A stretch of 64,000 nucleotides of DNA. It comes from an uncultured Bacteroidota bacterium (lineage in GTDB: Bacteria > Bacteroidota > Bacteroidia > Flavobacteriales > Flavobacteriaceae). Each line of letters opens with the position of its first letter. The stretch's first letter is position 1. Positions 39,913-49,900 of the stretch are shown here, piece by piece. The position numbers were made by a program, and so were the translations under genes. The notes beneath the pieces were generated by a model, which worked only from the letters and a program-made list of their open reading frames with translations, ran no database searches and had not been told where the DNA came from. Location of the stretch: NCBI GenBank assembly GCA_902536935.1, contig CACAZM010000006.1, positions 1 to 64,000 on the forward strand, written 5' to 3'.

Positions 39913-41585
39913 TTTCTGTAAAATTCTAGTTCGTGGTTCGATTCATTTCCCACATTATCAATAACTGTAATTTTGAGAGAATGTTTTGCTCCTTCAAAAG
40001 AAAAATATTCATCAAAATTAAACGTGATTTCCTTTTTCTTGGGTTCATATTCAAATAAGGCCCATTTACCATCGATAGTTGCCTGATAAGAACGGATCCC
40101 GGTTTCTTTATCGTCTATTGTAAAACGCAAGGTTTTAAAATTGGAAAGCCAACGTTGATCATAGACTTGAGATGGTTTTATGATTGGGGGTATGGTGTCT
40201 TGCGCTATGGTGTATGTTCCTGTTTTTTTGATTTTCGCGACAAAGTAGTTGTCGCGTATTGTAGCGCTGATGAATCCTTTCTTTCCATTTTTTAATTTAA
40301 TGCCTAAATAATGACCAACCACAGATTCTGGTGTCGAGACTTTGATCTGAAAAGCTTTTCGTAATGCAACATGATCTGCTTTGATTTGCAGCTCTTTATT
40401 GTCAAAACCAAGCACAAATCGATTACTGTCATAGACTGCATTTTTAGGGATATAAATTTGAGCACCATCATATTTAAAAAGATACTCTCGATTTGGTTCA
40501 ATTTCTTTTCCCTCGGGTAGTTCCTTAGTTAGTATGGCGATCTCTTGTTCTTTTCCTTTAATCTGCACAAACAGGTATCGGTTATTATTATTGGCATCTG
40601 AAACTTTGATTTGGTAGGCATAATCCTTTCCGTTTTCCACATCGATTAGGCCATCTTCCAAGTGACTGAAGAAGTCCAAGTCATTTCCTGGAGATCGAAA
40701 TAGCTTTTGTATGCGTTGCCTTGTACGGCTGTATCGGGGGTAGTCAATCAGCGTGTTGAGGTATTCAGAGTCTGAAAATCGAATTTTAGAAAATTGGAGA
40801 CCTTTAATTTGGGTTCCGTTCAACTTAGCAGTTATTGAATATACACCGTTTTTATTGTATGTATTGTCATGTCGGTCATAGGTTCCTATTCCCAAACCGA
40901 CTTTTCCAATTGCTTCAATTGGGTCAGCAGCATAAATACTATCATTAATTTTTTGAAAAGGGATTTGTAGTTCTTGATTTGTAGAATTAACAATAGCATC
41001 TTCACTTATAGGGTAAGCGATAAGCGAATGAATTACTGGTCTGACCGAGTCTTGAATATCATAGTGAGACAATAAAGGGTTGATAGGTTTTTGGGTTGTG
41101 GTTTCACGCAGTTCAAAGTGTAGATGGGGACCAAATGATCCACCAGTGTTTCCTGAAAATCCGATAATTTCGTTTTTAGAAACTGGCAACTCTGTTGGCT
41201 CAAAAAATAATTCTACTACATAGGATTGTTTTTCATATTGTTTTTTCCTGACCTGAAACACAATGGGCGCTGAGAATTTTTTTAAGTGTGCATAAACAGA
41301 GGTTTTACCGTCAGGGTGATTGATGTAAATTGCTTTGCCATAGCCAGAAGTCGAAACCTTGATCCGTGACACATATCCATCGGAAACTGCTTTCAGGGGA
41401 AACCCTTCACGTCCTTGTGTTTTGATATCAATTCCGGCATGAATATTTGAACTTCTCAGCTCTCCAAAAGTGCCTGATAGGAAGATGGGAATATCGATAG
41501 GGAGGGAGTACTGCTCAGGATCATTCTGTTGCGCACAAACTAGAAATGAAATCCAAAAAAAGGCCAAAGTTGCCGATGCTCGCAT
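39909..41585 (-). CDS. M23-family peptidase (LytM-type), secreted
   Basis: A 558-residue exported protein; signal peptide about 1-18 (ending FLVCAQ). The peptidase domain is N-terminal, about 30-165, with HAGIDIKTQGREGFPLKAV (metal His and Asp), GYGKAIYINHPDG, VYAHL and GPHLHFELR. The remaining 390 residues are beta-rich and of no recognised family. Metal ligands are complete, so a zinc endopeptidase acting on peptidoglycan cross-links is expected. It is cotranscribed with the TonB receptor behind it. Confidence 0.9.
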   Translation of the reverse strand: MRASATLAFFWISFLVCAQQNDPEQYSLPIDIPIFLSGTFGELRSSNIHAGIDIKTQGREGFPLKAVSDGYVSRIKVSTSGYGKAIYINHPDGKTSVYAHLKKFSAPIVFQVRKKQYEKQSYVVELFFEPTELPVSKNEIIGFSGNTGGSFGPHLHFELRETTTQKPINPLLSHYDIQDSVRPVIHSLIAYPISEDAIVNSTNQELQIPFQKINDSIYAADPIEAIGKVGLGIGTYDRHDNTYNKNGVYSITAKLNGTQIKGLQFSKIRFSDSEYLNTLIDYPRYSRTRQRIQKLFRSPGNDLDFFSHLEDGLIDVENGKDYAYQIKVSDANNNNRYLFVQIKGKEQEIAILTKELPEGKEIEPNREYLFKYDGAQIYIPKNAVYDSNRFVLGFDNKELQIKADHVALRKAFQIKVSTPESVVGHYLGIKLKNGKKGFISATIRDNYFVAKIKKTGTYTIAQDTIPPIIKPSQVYDQRWLSNFKTLRFTIDDKETGIRSYQATIDGKWALFEYEPKKKEITFNFDEYFSFEGAKHSLKITVIDNVGNESNHELEFYRK

Positions 41586-41631
41586 GATGTAAAAATAAGC
41601 GTTTACTTGTTAAAGTAAAAGCTTGTATTTC

Positions 41632-41662
41632 TTGTTTCGGTAGTTCTATTCTTATACCTTTG
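41632..41662 (+). promoter_or_regulatory. Promoter of the coiled-coil/zapA/6S RNA unit
   Basis: TTG (41632-41634), a 20-base spacer and TACCTTTG (41655-41662) match the Bacteroidota promoter. The first ATG is 20 bases downstream. Confidence 0.65.
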
Positions 41663-41682
41663 GGTGTTATTAATTGAATTGA

Positions 41683-41976
41683 ATGGCAAACACATCTCAA
41701 CTTGTTGACTCAATTACCCTTCGCTTGCAAACTGTTGTTGAGCAAATGAAACAGTTGCAGCAGGAAAACCAATCATTACATGAGCGATTAGAACATTCAA
41801 AGCAAGAGTTAGCACAAAAACATGGTAATATTCGTGAGTTGAAAATGAAACTAGAAGCCGTACAAACAGCTAAATCGATCAAAGGGGTTGGACAAAGTAG
41901 TGCCAGAGCCAAAACACAAATTGACAAGCTCATTGGAGAAATAGATGCTTGTTTAGAGGTTATATCGCTATCTTAG
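41683..41976 (+). CDS. Small coiled-coil protein upstream of zapA
   Basis: A 97-residue protein, nearly all predicted coiled coil (about 5-65; LRLQTVVEQMKQLQQENQSL then KQELAQKHGNIRELK), with a short C-terminal helix ending CLEVISLS. No signal peptide. It is not recognisable as a named family, but size, coiled coil and the position five bases before zapA suggest a division-associated partner, comparable in form to ZapB. That role is inference from context. Confidence 0.8.
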   Translation: MANTSQLVDSITLRLQTVVEQMKQLQQENQSLHERLEHSKQELAQKHGNIRELKMKLEAVQTAKSIKGVGQSSARAKTQIDKLIGEIDACLEVISLS

Positions 41977-41981
41977 ATTCT

Positions 41982-42260
41982 ATGCAAAAGATTAAAATTA
42001 CTATTGGTGACAGAGTTTATCCTTTGAGTGTAACTGAGGGGCAAGAGGCATTTTTGAGAAATTCAGCCAAGCAAATCGATCAAATGATGAAGCACTACGA
42101 ACAAAATTATGCAGTACAGGATAAACAAGATGTACTAGCAATGTGCGCGTTACAGCTTGCTCTTCAACTCCGGCAAGAGGAGACAAAAAGCAGTGAGAGC
42201 TCTGATGAGATCGATAAAAAATTACGTACGATTGACACATTGTTATCTAAAATAACATAA
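41982..42260 (+). CDS. zapA: Cell division protein ZapA
   Basis: FtsZ-associated ring-stabilising protein. The 92 residues from ATG 41982 start KIKITIGDRVYPLSVTEGQE, the conserved ZapA beta-strand region, followed by the long helix (AKQIDQMMKHYEQNYAVQDKQDVLAMCALQLA) and a terminal coiled coil. A longer frame overlapping the preceding gene is unlikely. A 6S RNA candidate follows directly; ribonuclease Y, which often follows in flavobacteria, is absent here. Confidence 0.9.
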   Translation: MQKIKITIGDRVYPLSVTEGQEAFLRNSAKQIDQMMKHYEQNYAVQDKQDVLAMCALQLALQLRQEETKSSESSDEIDKKLRTIDTLLSKIT

Positions 42261-42280
42261 ATAAATACGTTCATTTCAGT

Positions 42281-42451
42281 ATACTGCCTGCACTGGTTTT
42301 ATTTTTGATAAACTCAACGCTAATTCAATTAGAAGAGGTGAGTTTAAATTGCAAAAGCAAGCCACCATCGAGTGGATCCTTGAACAATTTGGTAGCCTCA
42401 AACCTGTTTTTTCAGAGTTTATACAAAACTCTACCAGTGTGGGCTTTTTTA
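42281..42451 (+). ncRNA. ssrS: 6S RNA candidate (6S-Flavo type)
   Basis: A long, rod-shaped fold is visible by hand. The terminal helix pairs GCCTGCACTGGT (42287-42298) with ACCAGTGTGGGC (42434-42445), 12 pairs including two G-U, followed by TTTTTT (42446-42451) as terminator. Inside, ATAAACTC pairs with GAGTTTAT. Then comes a large open region, next GAGG with CCTC, AAATTG with CAATTT, and an apical CCAC/GTGG hairpin (42364-42376). A closed rod with a central bubble after zapA is the layout of 6S RNA, which binds RNA polymerase. The exact 5' end is not known; a -7-like TACGTTCA at 42267 would place it near 42280. Confidence 0.75.
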
Positions 42452-42453
42452 GA

Positions 42454-43344
42454 CTAATAATTGGTTGGAATCTTATTTTTTTCAAACATCATATGAATCC
42501 ACAAGATCATAACTCCAAATCCAACAGCTGTAACAATTAGAACTGAATTTAGTAACCCTTCAGTGCCAAAAGACAGTTTGACTAAAATCGTGGAAATCAC
42601 AAATCCTGAATTGCGAATTACTTTATTGAACTTGTCAGTATGTGTGAAAGAGAACAATAACAACAACACATCAACAAGAATGAGTACAGTAAAGAATTCG
42701 TCAAAAAACAGATTATTGATATTTGCTAAGTCTGTAATTTCTGATGGATTGATTAATGTTGCATATGCCCAATTTCCAAAAGCATACATTGCCATTATTA
42801 AAAACAACGGAATCAACACCAAAGCAATAATTTTCTTGATTTCAATAAAGCGAATGATTTCAGCTCTAGTCTCAGTCAATTTTAGTAGTTTTCGTACTCG
42901 GTTTTTATTCATTTTGTAAAACAGATGAATCAAAATGAAAAGAATAATCGTTGCGAGTAAATCATATGTAAATTGAAGATCTTCTTGAACACTAAACCAA
43001 TTGTTACTGAGCTCGAGTTGAGACAAATCTTTATACAACCTACGGATTACAATCAGCATGATAATTTCGTACTGTTTTCCAATGTAGATAGTCATCGATT
43101 TAGGTAAGTAATAAATCAATAGATAGACCTCATATAAAAGTATAAAGGAAAAAGGGGTGTAAATTGCAGCGATCGGACTTGAAAAAAAACTTGAGGTTTC
43201 ATATCTATCTCCAAAAAATCCAAAATTACTGAGTAAAATTAAAATCAAGTGAACAACAAAACTGAAAATCGCAATGTTTATGATAATTCGTTCGCTCAGT
43301 TTTTTTATTTTTTCTGAGAAAATATTTTCAATAAATGTTGTCAT
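42454..43344 (-). CDS. Polytopic membrane protein, function unknown
   Basis: A 296-residue protein with about six or seven hydrophobic helices (roughly residues 24-44, 65-85, 130-150, 175-195, 218-235 and 250-283). A basic segment, VIRRLYKDLSQLEL, follows the second helix. The overall layout, with paired helices and charged loops, is reminiscent of small ion-channel-like flavobacterial proteins, but no selectivity filter or known motif is visible, so no function is claimed. Start at ATG 43344. Its stop lies two bases from the end of the 6S RNA terminator on the other strand. Confidence 0.8.
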   Translation of the reverse strand: MTTFIENIFSEKIKKLSERIIINIAIFSFVVHLILILLSNFGFFGDRYETSSFFSSPIAAIYTPFSFILLYEVYLLIYYLPKSMTIYIGKQYEIIMLIVIRRLYKDLSQLELSNNWFSVQEDLQFTYDLLATIILFILIHLFYKMNKNRVRKLLKLTETRAEIIRFIEIKKIIALVLIPLFLIMAMYAFGNWAYATLINPSEITDLANINNLFFDEFFTVLILVDVLLLLFSFTHTDKFNKVIRNSGFVISTILVKLSFGTEGLLNSVLIVTAVGFGVMILWIHMMFEKNKIPTNY

Positions 43345-43479
43345 ATTCAAATTTTAAGTATTTAAAGTTATTAATTTTTTTATCAATGTTATATTTGGCT
43401 TATCATAAAAAGAATTATGGATACAATTCAAATAAATTAGTTATGTTCAAAGCAAAATCGTTGTTTATTAATATTTGAT

Positions 43480-45204
43480 ATGGCAACCATAGATCCTTAC
43501 ACAGGTACATTGGGCTCTAGATTAGCAAAGCATTTATTGCGGCGTGCAACCTTTAATGTTACACAAACACGTATATCCGAATACGCTAATTACACGGTTG
43601 ATCAGGCTCTTACTAATTTACTTACAACAAGTAACAAAAACCTTAATCAACCAATTCATTATGTCAATGGAAATTTAACTTCGCCCGCCCCGTGGATAAA
43701 TGACGACTCAATTTTTGGTACGATTAATAAAGATAACGGCTCTGGATCTCAACGCCAAAACGATTTTGTGACATCTTGGTGGATGGATGAGGCAAGGCGT
43801 GACATCTCTTTACGCTCAAAGATGACTTATTTTTTGTTTACAAATTTAACTGCACCTCAGAATGACAATGGTGATAGCGCTTACTATTATGATTATCTTA
43901 TGCTTCTTGAACATTTTTGTCTTTCAGACTGGAAAGAGCTTGTTTTTCAAGTTTCAATAAACCCCAGAATGTTGGAATTTTTGAATAACGACGAAAATAC
44001 GGTTGATAACCCTAATGAAAACTACGCTCGTGAATTGCTTGAACTTTACACAATAGGGGTTGGAAAGCCTATTTATATAGACCAAAACGGAAACGTAGCA
44101 TTTGAGGGTAATCCATTGAATTATACAGAATCGGATATTGAGAAAATTGCAGAAGTTTTGACAGGATGGAGGTTTGATAAAAATCAACGTTCATCAATGC
44201 CATTAAATGGTATAAGTAATGGAAATTTTCCATGTGGATATGCCGTGCCAAGTGATCATAACTATTCCTCAAAGCAATTAAGTAACCATTTTAACAATCA
44301 TATTATTCCTGCTTGGGACCCAACTGGACAAACTGAGAGTCAGAAAAAAGCCCAAATGGAGGTTGAACTTCGTGGTTTAATTGATGTAATATTAGCGCAA
44401 GATGAAACGGCCAAATACATTTGTAGAAAACTTTATCGTTTTTTTGTCTCTCGTAACATTTCATCAGAGATTGAGGACGATATCATTGTTCCTCTTGCAA
44501 ACACCTTCCGTACGAATTATAATTTGCAAGAAGTAATGTCACAATTACTAAAAAGCAAACACTTTTATGATGCTGATGACAGTGAATCTACGGATGAAAT
44601 TATAGGTGGTTTAATTAAATCTCCATTAGAACTTGCTCTCCAATCTATTTCATTATTGGATTTCCCTGTTCCCCATCCAATAGATGAGGGAGAGCTTCAT
44701 TACAAATCGTTCTATTCCAACAACCTTATTAATAAGTTTTTAGTTCAAAGTGCCCAACCTACTTTCGGCGAGACAACAACACCTCCTGCAGGATTTCCAG
44801 CGCATTATTCGGGACCAAGCTATGATAAAAGTTGGTTTAATTCATCCACAATTATTTTTCGATACAATATCTGCAAAAATGTGTTATTTAGAGGGGTATA
44901 TGGTTTCAATGCTGCTGCCTATATACAATCAGTTGTCACGGATCCAACAGATCCAGAAGAAATTTTGACAACACTCACTGACATGATGTTTCCTGAAGCA
45001 CCTAGTAATGAAAGAAAACAATACTTTATTGACACGTTTTTATTTGACGGAGGAAGTTTGTTACAAGACGGAGACTCCAAGTATTACTATTGGGAATCGC
45101 TCTGGGCAGATTATTTAGACGGAAAGAAAGTGAACACGGTCAAAGACATTCTAAAATCTTTGATTGAAGCTCTTATTTGGTCACAAGAGTTTCAAACTAC
45201 ATAA
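43480..45204 (+). CDS. DUF1800 family protein
   Basis: A 574-residue protein of the DUF1800 family. Signature features are LAKHLLRRATFNVTQ at the start, LRSKMTYFLFTNLTAP, NPRMLEFLNNDENTVDNPNENYARELLELYTIG (split over residues about 163-195), YTESDIEKIAEVLTGWRF and AKYICRKLYRFFVS. There is no obvious signal peptide. Family function is unknown, but it is almost always paired with DUF1501, and here the DUF1501 gene follows after ten bases, so the two are likely to act together. Confidence 0.9.
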   Translation: MATIDPYTGTLGSRLAKHLLRRATFNVTQTRISEYANYTVDQALTNLLTTSNKNLNQPIHYVNGNLTSPAPWINDDSIFGTINKDNGSGSQRQNDFVTSWWMDEARRDISLRSKMTYFLFTNLTAPQNDNGDSAYYYDYLMLLEHFCLSDWKELVFQVSINPRMLEFLNNDENTVDNPNENYARELLELYTIGVGKPIYIDQNGNVAFEGNPLNYTESDIEKIAEVLTGWRFDKNQRSSMPLNGISNGNFPCGYAVPSDHNYSSKQLSNHFNNHIIPAWDPTGQTESQKKAQMEVELRGLIDVILAQDETAKYICRKLYRFFVSRNISSEIEDDIIVPLANTFRTNYNLQEVMSQLLKSKHFYDADDSESTDEIIGGLIKSPLELALQSISLLDFPVPHPIDEGELHYKSFYSNNLINKFLVQSAQPTFGETTTPPAGFPAHYSGPSYDKSWFNSSTIIFRYNICKNVLFRGVYGFNAAAYIQSVVTDPTDPEEILTTLTDMMFPEAPSNERKQYFIDTFLFDGGSLLQDGDSKYYYWESLWADYLDGKKVNTVKDILKSLIEALIWSQEFQTT

Positions 45205-45214
45205 ATCCAAAAAA

Positions 45215-46846
45215 ATGAAACGAAGAAAGTTTATCCAACTAACATCATCAGGTTCTCTTGCTGGGTTTATGCTCAATGGTCATCTGGTCAGTGCATTCAC
45301 AAGAACAAAACTTTTGACTAATATTTCGGAGGATGTAATTCGTGACCGAAGCATTGTTATGATTCAGTTGAGTGGAGGTAATGATGGTTTAAATACAATT
45401 ATTCCCAAAAATCAGTACGATAAATATGCAAATATTCGCCCTACGATTCGAATTCATAACTCTGGCAATCATGCAGGAATTGAACTGGATTCGTCATTAT
45501 CAACATCTGATGAGACATTGTTGCACCCAAATTTAACTTCACTTAAGGAATTATGGGACGATGGAAAGTTAAATATCGTTCATGGCGTGGGATATCCGCA
45601 GCTTAACAAGTCTCATTTCCACGGAAGAGCTATAATGTCTAAAGGCGGAGATGGATCTGAGTCAAATAGTAATAAACCTGATGGATGGATGGCTCGATAC
45701 CTTCATTCTGGATTTGATCATTTGCAATATGATGATCCACTTGGCATTCAACTAGGAAATAAAAAACCAGCAGATGATTTTCATTCTGATGAGGAGCACA
45801 AAGTAGACATTAATTTATCTGGTCAAGACACCTCAGGGTTTTACTCTCAATTATCTAATATTGGAAATCCAGTACCTGATTTTGGAAACAATTCCTCTGA
45901 ATACATCCAAAATATTGAATTCATCAATGGAATGGAGGTTACAGCGACAAACTATGCACAGAGAATAAGCACCGTATTTAATACAGGAACTAACTCAGTG
46001 AGCTATCCGTCGTATGATTTGGCCGATCAGCTCAAAACTGTGGCTAGAATGATATCTGGAGGTTCAAAAACCAAGATTTTTTTACTAAGAATTGATGGCT
46101 TTGATAACCATGCCAATCAAGTTGATAGTCAAACGAACAGTCACCTTGGCAAGCACGCGGATTTGCTCACTGAGTTAAGTGAATCAATTAAAGCATTTCA
46201 GGACGATTTAGAGCAACTGGGGATAGACGAGAATGTTGTTACAACAACTTTTACCGAATTTGGCAGAAAACCAATTGAAAATGGGAATAAAGGAACTGAT
46301 CATGGCAACCTTGGTCCAATGTTTGTAATTGGCACTGGTGTTAAGCCAGGATTTACGGGGACGCATTTGTCTTTGGATAATTTTACATATGGAGGGAATG
46401 TCAAACATTTTGATTTAGACACTCAAATGCAACATGATTATAGACAAGTTTATGCTTCATTAATTGGAGATTTTCTAGGTGCCTCCTCGTCAACAATAAT
46501 TGATACGGATTTTGACGCCTATGACGTTAATCGCTTAAACCTGATTTCAAACCCAATCTTAAGTAATCCCTATGAAAAGGGCCCTAATAAAAATTTGCTA
46601 AAGATTGTACCAAACCCTGTAGTCAATGATATGATTATTTGGTTTAGTAGTTCGGAATGGTTGCGCGGTGGTATTCAAATACACGATTTGCAAGGGCGAA
46701 TCGTTGAGGATTTAACAGTGGATCTTTCAACAGGAATCAATCAAATCCCGTTGAACTTGTCTAATCTTTCAAATGGATTGTATGTGATAAAGGTTGTTGA
46801 TGATAGGAATCAAACCATCGCAACATCCAAATTCTCCAAGCAATAG
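45215..46846 (+). CDS. DUF1501 family protein with Tat-like signal and T9SS sorting domain
   Basis: A 543-residue exported protein of the DUF1501 family (alkaline-phosphatase/sulfatase-like superfamily). The ATG at 45215 gives MKRRKFIQLTSSGSLAGFML, a twin-arginine-type leader. Conserved parts include IVMIQLSGGNDGLNTIIP, NIVHGVGYPQLNKSHF, VVTTTFTEFGRKPIENG and GTDHGNLGPMFVIG. The last 75 residues form a type A T9SS sorting domain (LKIVPNPVVNDMIIWF, IQIHDLQGRIV, LSNGLYVIKVV), so the protein should be carried to the cell surface. The function of the DUF1800/DUF1501 pair is not known. Confidence 0.9.
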   Translation: MKRRKFIQLTSSGSLAGFMLNGHLVSAFTRTKLLTNISEDVIRDRSIVMIQLSGGNDGLNTIIPKNQYDKYANIRPTIRIHNSGNHAGIELDSSLSTSDETLLHPNLTSLKELWDDGKLNIVHGVGYPQLNKSHFHGRAIMSKGGDGSESNSNKPDGWMARYLHSGFDHLQYDDPLGIQLGNKKPADDFHSDEEHKVDINLSGQDTSGFYSQLSNIGNPVPDFGNNSSEYIQNIEFINGMEVTATNYAQRISTVFNTGTNSVSYPSYDLADQLKTVARMISGGSKTKIFLLRIDGFDNHANQVDSQTNSHLGKHADLLTELSESIKAFQDDLEQLGIDENVVTTTFTEFGRKPIENGNKGTDHGNLGPMFVIGTGVKPGFTGTHLSLDNFTYGGNVKHFDLDTQMQHDYRQVYASLIGDFLGASSSTIIDTDFDAYDVNRLNLISNPILSNPYEKGPNKNLLKIVPNPVVNDMIIWFSSSEWLRGGIQIHDLQGRIVEDLTVDLSTGINQIPLNLSNLSNGLYVIKVVDDRNQTIATSKFSKQ

Positions 46847-46866
46847 GTCTGAGAGCATTTAAAGAA

Positions 46867-46892
46867 AAAGCCCACAGTGTCATGTGGGCTTT
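46867..46892. terminator. Bidirectional terminator between DUF1501 and Oar-like receptor genes
   Basis: AAAGCCCACA (46867-46876) pairs with TGTGGGCTTT (46883-46892) around GTGTCA. The flanking A and T tracts let the hairpin serve both convergent genes. Confidence 0.85.
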
Positions 46893-46914
46893 ACTCATCT
46901 AACTGTAACAATCA

Positions 46915-49900
46915 CTAAAATATATATCGCAATCCAAATTGCATCTGCCATCTAGATTGTAAACTTGAGTCATAAACGAATGAATCAACTAAGTTATTAT
47001 CAAACGTGTAGCTTGGTACGCCATCTGTAACAGTTACACCAATTGGCTGAATGGAAGTTGGCTGTTGGACTAGCCCCCAATCTGAACTGATTAGGTTTCC
47101 AAGGTTTAGGATATCCATGCTAAATTGAATTACATTGGTCTTACCAGAGCTTCTTTGGATGCGGTAGTCCTGTAAAAAGCGCACATCCCAACGGCTCGTC
47201 CATGGACTCAGTGCTCCATAACGCTCCGCATACTTTCCTCTTCGGCTTTTCAAGTAGTCATCCTGTTCTATAAAAGCATTGTATGCACTTGCATCAGCAG
47301 GATTGGCAAAATTCATTTGCAACACCTGCGAGCTAGTTGGCACGTATAGTAAGTCATTTCCACCTCTTCCATCACCATTGATATCACCTGCATAGGTATA
47401 GCTATACCTTCCTCCTCTGTTGTATTCAAAGAAAGTTGTAATGGTTGACCCCCATCTATTATTTGTTCCATAGTTCCACGATTGACTAGCTACACCAATA
47501 ACTCTATGCATATCACCATATTTTGAGTAAGATAGATTTTCTGCGTTGGCATCACCCACAACAGGGTTGAAATCAAAAGCATCTCCTGTGATTTCAGCTT
47601 CGATTGAGTTTACGTCTTTTGCATTTAAATGATTGTATGCAAGACTAGTGTAAAGACCGCTATCAAACGTTTTTTGGAGTTTTAAAGAGTAATTCCAAAT
47701 TCTACCCAAATCTGAATTGGAGAAAACATATGCGCTAGCATTAGCAGGAAATGGGACGTCAACTTGCACAAAGTCTCCTTCTAAATATACTGCTCTATTG
47801 TCAACTCCTGACAGAGTACCAGATGGGGTTTTGAAGCCCCAGTTTTGAACTTGTGGGCCATTTATGTCTTTTGTGTATGAAACATCTAAAGATAGAGTAA
47901 GCTCATTATCATATTCTTGATCAATACCTAAATTAGTTCTCCAAACTTGAGGAAATTGGTAATCGGGATCAACCATTTGATGAAACCACCAGTTCGGGTT
48001 GCCGATTTGGTTACCCAACCACACAAAGGGAAAACGACCAGTAAACAGACCAGATCCACCACGAACCTGAGTGGTATCATCCCCATTTACGTCATAATTA
48101 AAGCCTAATCTTGGAGAAATCACCAATTTATCTGAGGGCATTTTTGTATTGTCTAGAAATTGAACTTGCCCAGTATTTGGATTAACATATGGAGTTTTTG
48201 GCGCATAATCGCCAGTACCATCAATCACTTCTTGTGCTTTTTTATCAGAATCAAAGTATAATGGTTTATCCATTCTCAACCCATAGGTCAATTTAAATTT
48301 ATCATTAACAAACCACTCGTCTTGAAGATAAAATGACATTTGACCAACATTGGTTTCGGCTAAGGACCAGCTATCGTTTTCATAGGTAGCAGTTGCTGCA
48401 GCAATTGCATCCCTAATCAAACCATTGTTTATCGCTGTTGTGAAATCGCTTAGTGATCCAAATGCTCCAAATGCACCCGCATATCCTCTGTCATCACCAT
48501 ATCCGTAAACCCCAAGGTTGAAAGAGTTGTCAAATTCAAATTTCTCATAAGAAAAACCTAGAGTGTAAGTATGGTTACCTTTTACAAAAGTTAAATTATT
48601 CGTCAGTTGCATCACTTTTTGATCCAATCGGTTATTTATTGAAAAAGGCTCGTGACCAACAATTATATAATTAGCTCCAGCTCCATCTTGGATTGTCATT
48701 GCAGGAGCTGGGCTTGACATAGGATTTCGGAAGTCATCAAAGTGGGTATACCCAATCTGTAGTTTGTTTGAAACTGCATCACTTAGGGTTGAGTTAAGCT
48801 CCATTTGAACAGAGTTCAATTTGTTGTTGATTTGATAACCGGAGTTTTCAAATTGTAAAATAGAAGCATTCGGTCCTCTAAACCCAAGTGCAGTTGGGTG
48901 TGCTGGCTTGTCCTTTGAAGCATCTAAAAAGTTGTAAATGAGTGCCATTCTATGGTTGTCATTGATGTTCCAGTCAAGCTTTACAATTCCCTTACTTGAA
49001 CCAGCCTCATGAATGAAGCCTTCGTAAGTGCCAGTGTCATATCCCAAGTCAGATAAAGCAGATTGTACAGTTATTAAATCGGATTCTAAAACTCGGGATT
49101 CATTAATACCTCCAGTTCCTCTATTTGGCAGCCATGATTGACCAAGATCTTCTCGATTATCCTGCTCAAAATTGAAAAAGAAAAAGAGTTTATTTTTGAT
49201 TATTGGTCCCCCAATGCTGATTCCTGTTTGAGACTGAAGAAGCTTAGGAACAAAAATACTTTGCCCCTTTATTTTAGAACCTGTCATATCTTCATTTCTG
49301 TAAAAACCGTAAAGAGTTCCGTTAAACTCATTAGTACCACTTTTAGTAACTGCATTTACCGAAGCACCAGTGAAACCAGCTTGAGTAACATCATAAGGCG
49401 CAGTTGAAACTGTGATTTGCTCAATAGCATCTATTGAAATTGGTTGAGCTTCTGTTTGTCCACCCGGCGTTGCTGCATCCAAACCAAATGGATTATTAAA
49501 TATTGCCCCATCAAGAGAATAATTGTTAAACTGATCATTGCGCCCGCCAAACGAACCGTTACTTGCTGTTGGCTCAAGGCGAGTATAATCTGAAGCTGAA
49601 CGGCTGATAGAGGGTAAGGTAGATAGCTGTCTTCGCCCAACACTTGTTTTAGCACCTGTTCGATCACTACTAAACACATCTGATGCGCTAGCTGTAACTA
49701 CTACGTTGTCTAACTCTTGTGAGTCGGGAATCATTGCAAATGAAATGGTTTCACTTTTACCCAGAGTAAGGAATATGTCTTCAAAATTTTGCTCATTAAA
49801 GCCAATATAACTGATAGAAACCGTGTAAGGTCCGCCTACACGCATGTTAACCATATTGAAGCGACCATCTTGATTGGTTACAACTCCATAGGTAGTACCT

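Noticed and set aside
37486-41585. A SusC/SusD-type polysaccharide uptake pair
   Set aside because: The receptor is next to an M23 peptidase, and no SusD-like lipoprotein is present.
42276-42540. Short open frames on both strands across the 6S RNA region
   Set aside because: They cut across the paired RNA structure and the membrane-protein end, and show no protein-like features.
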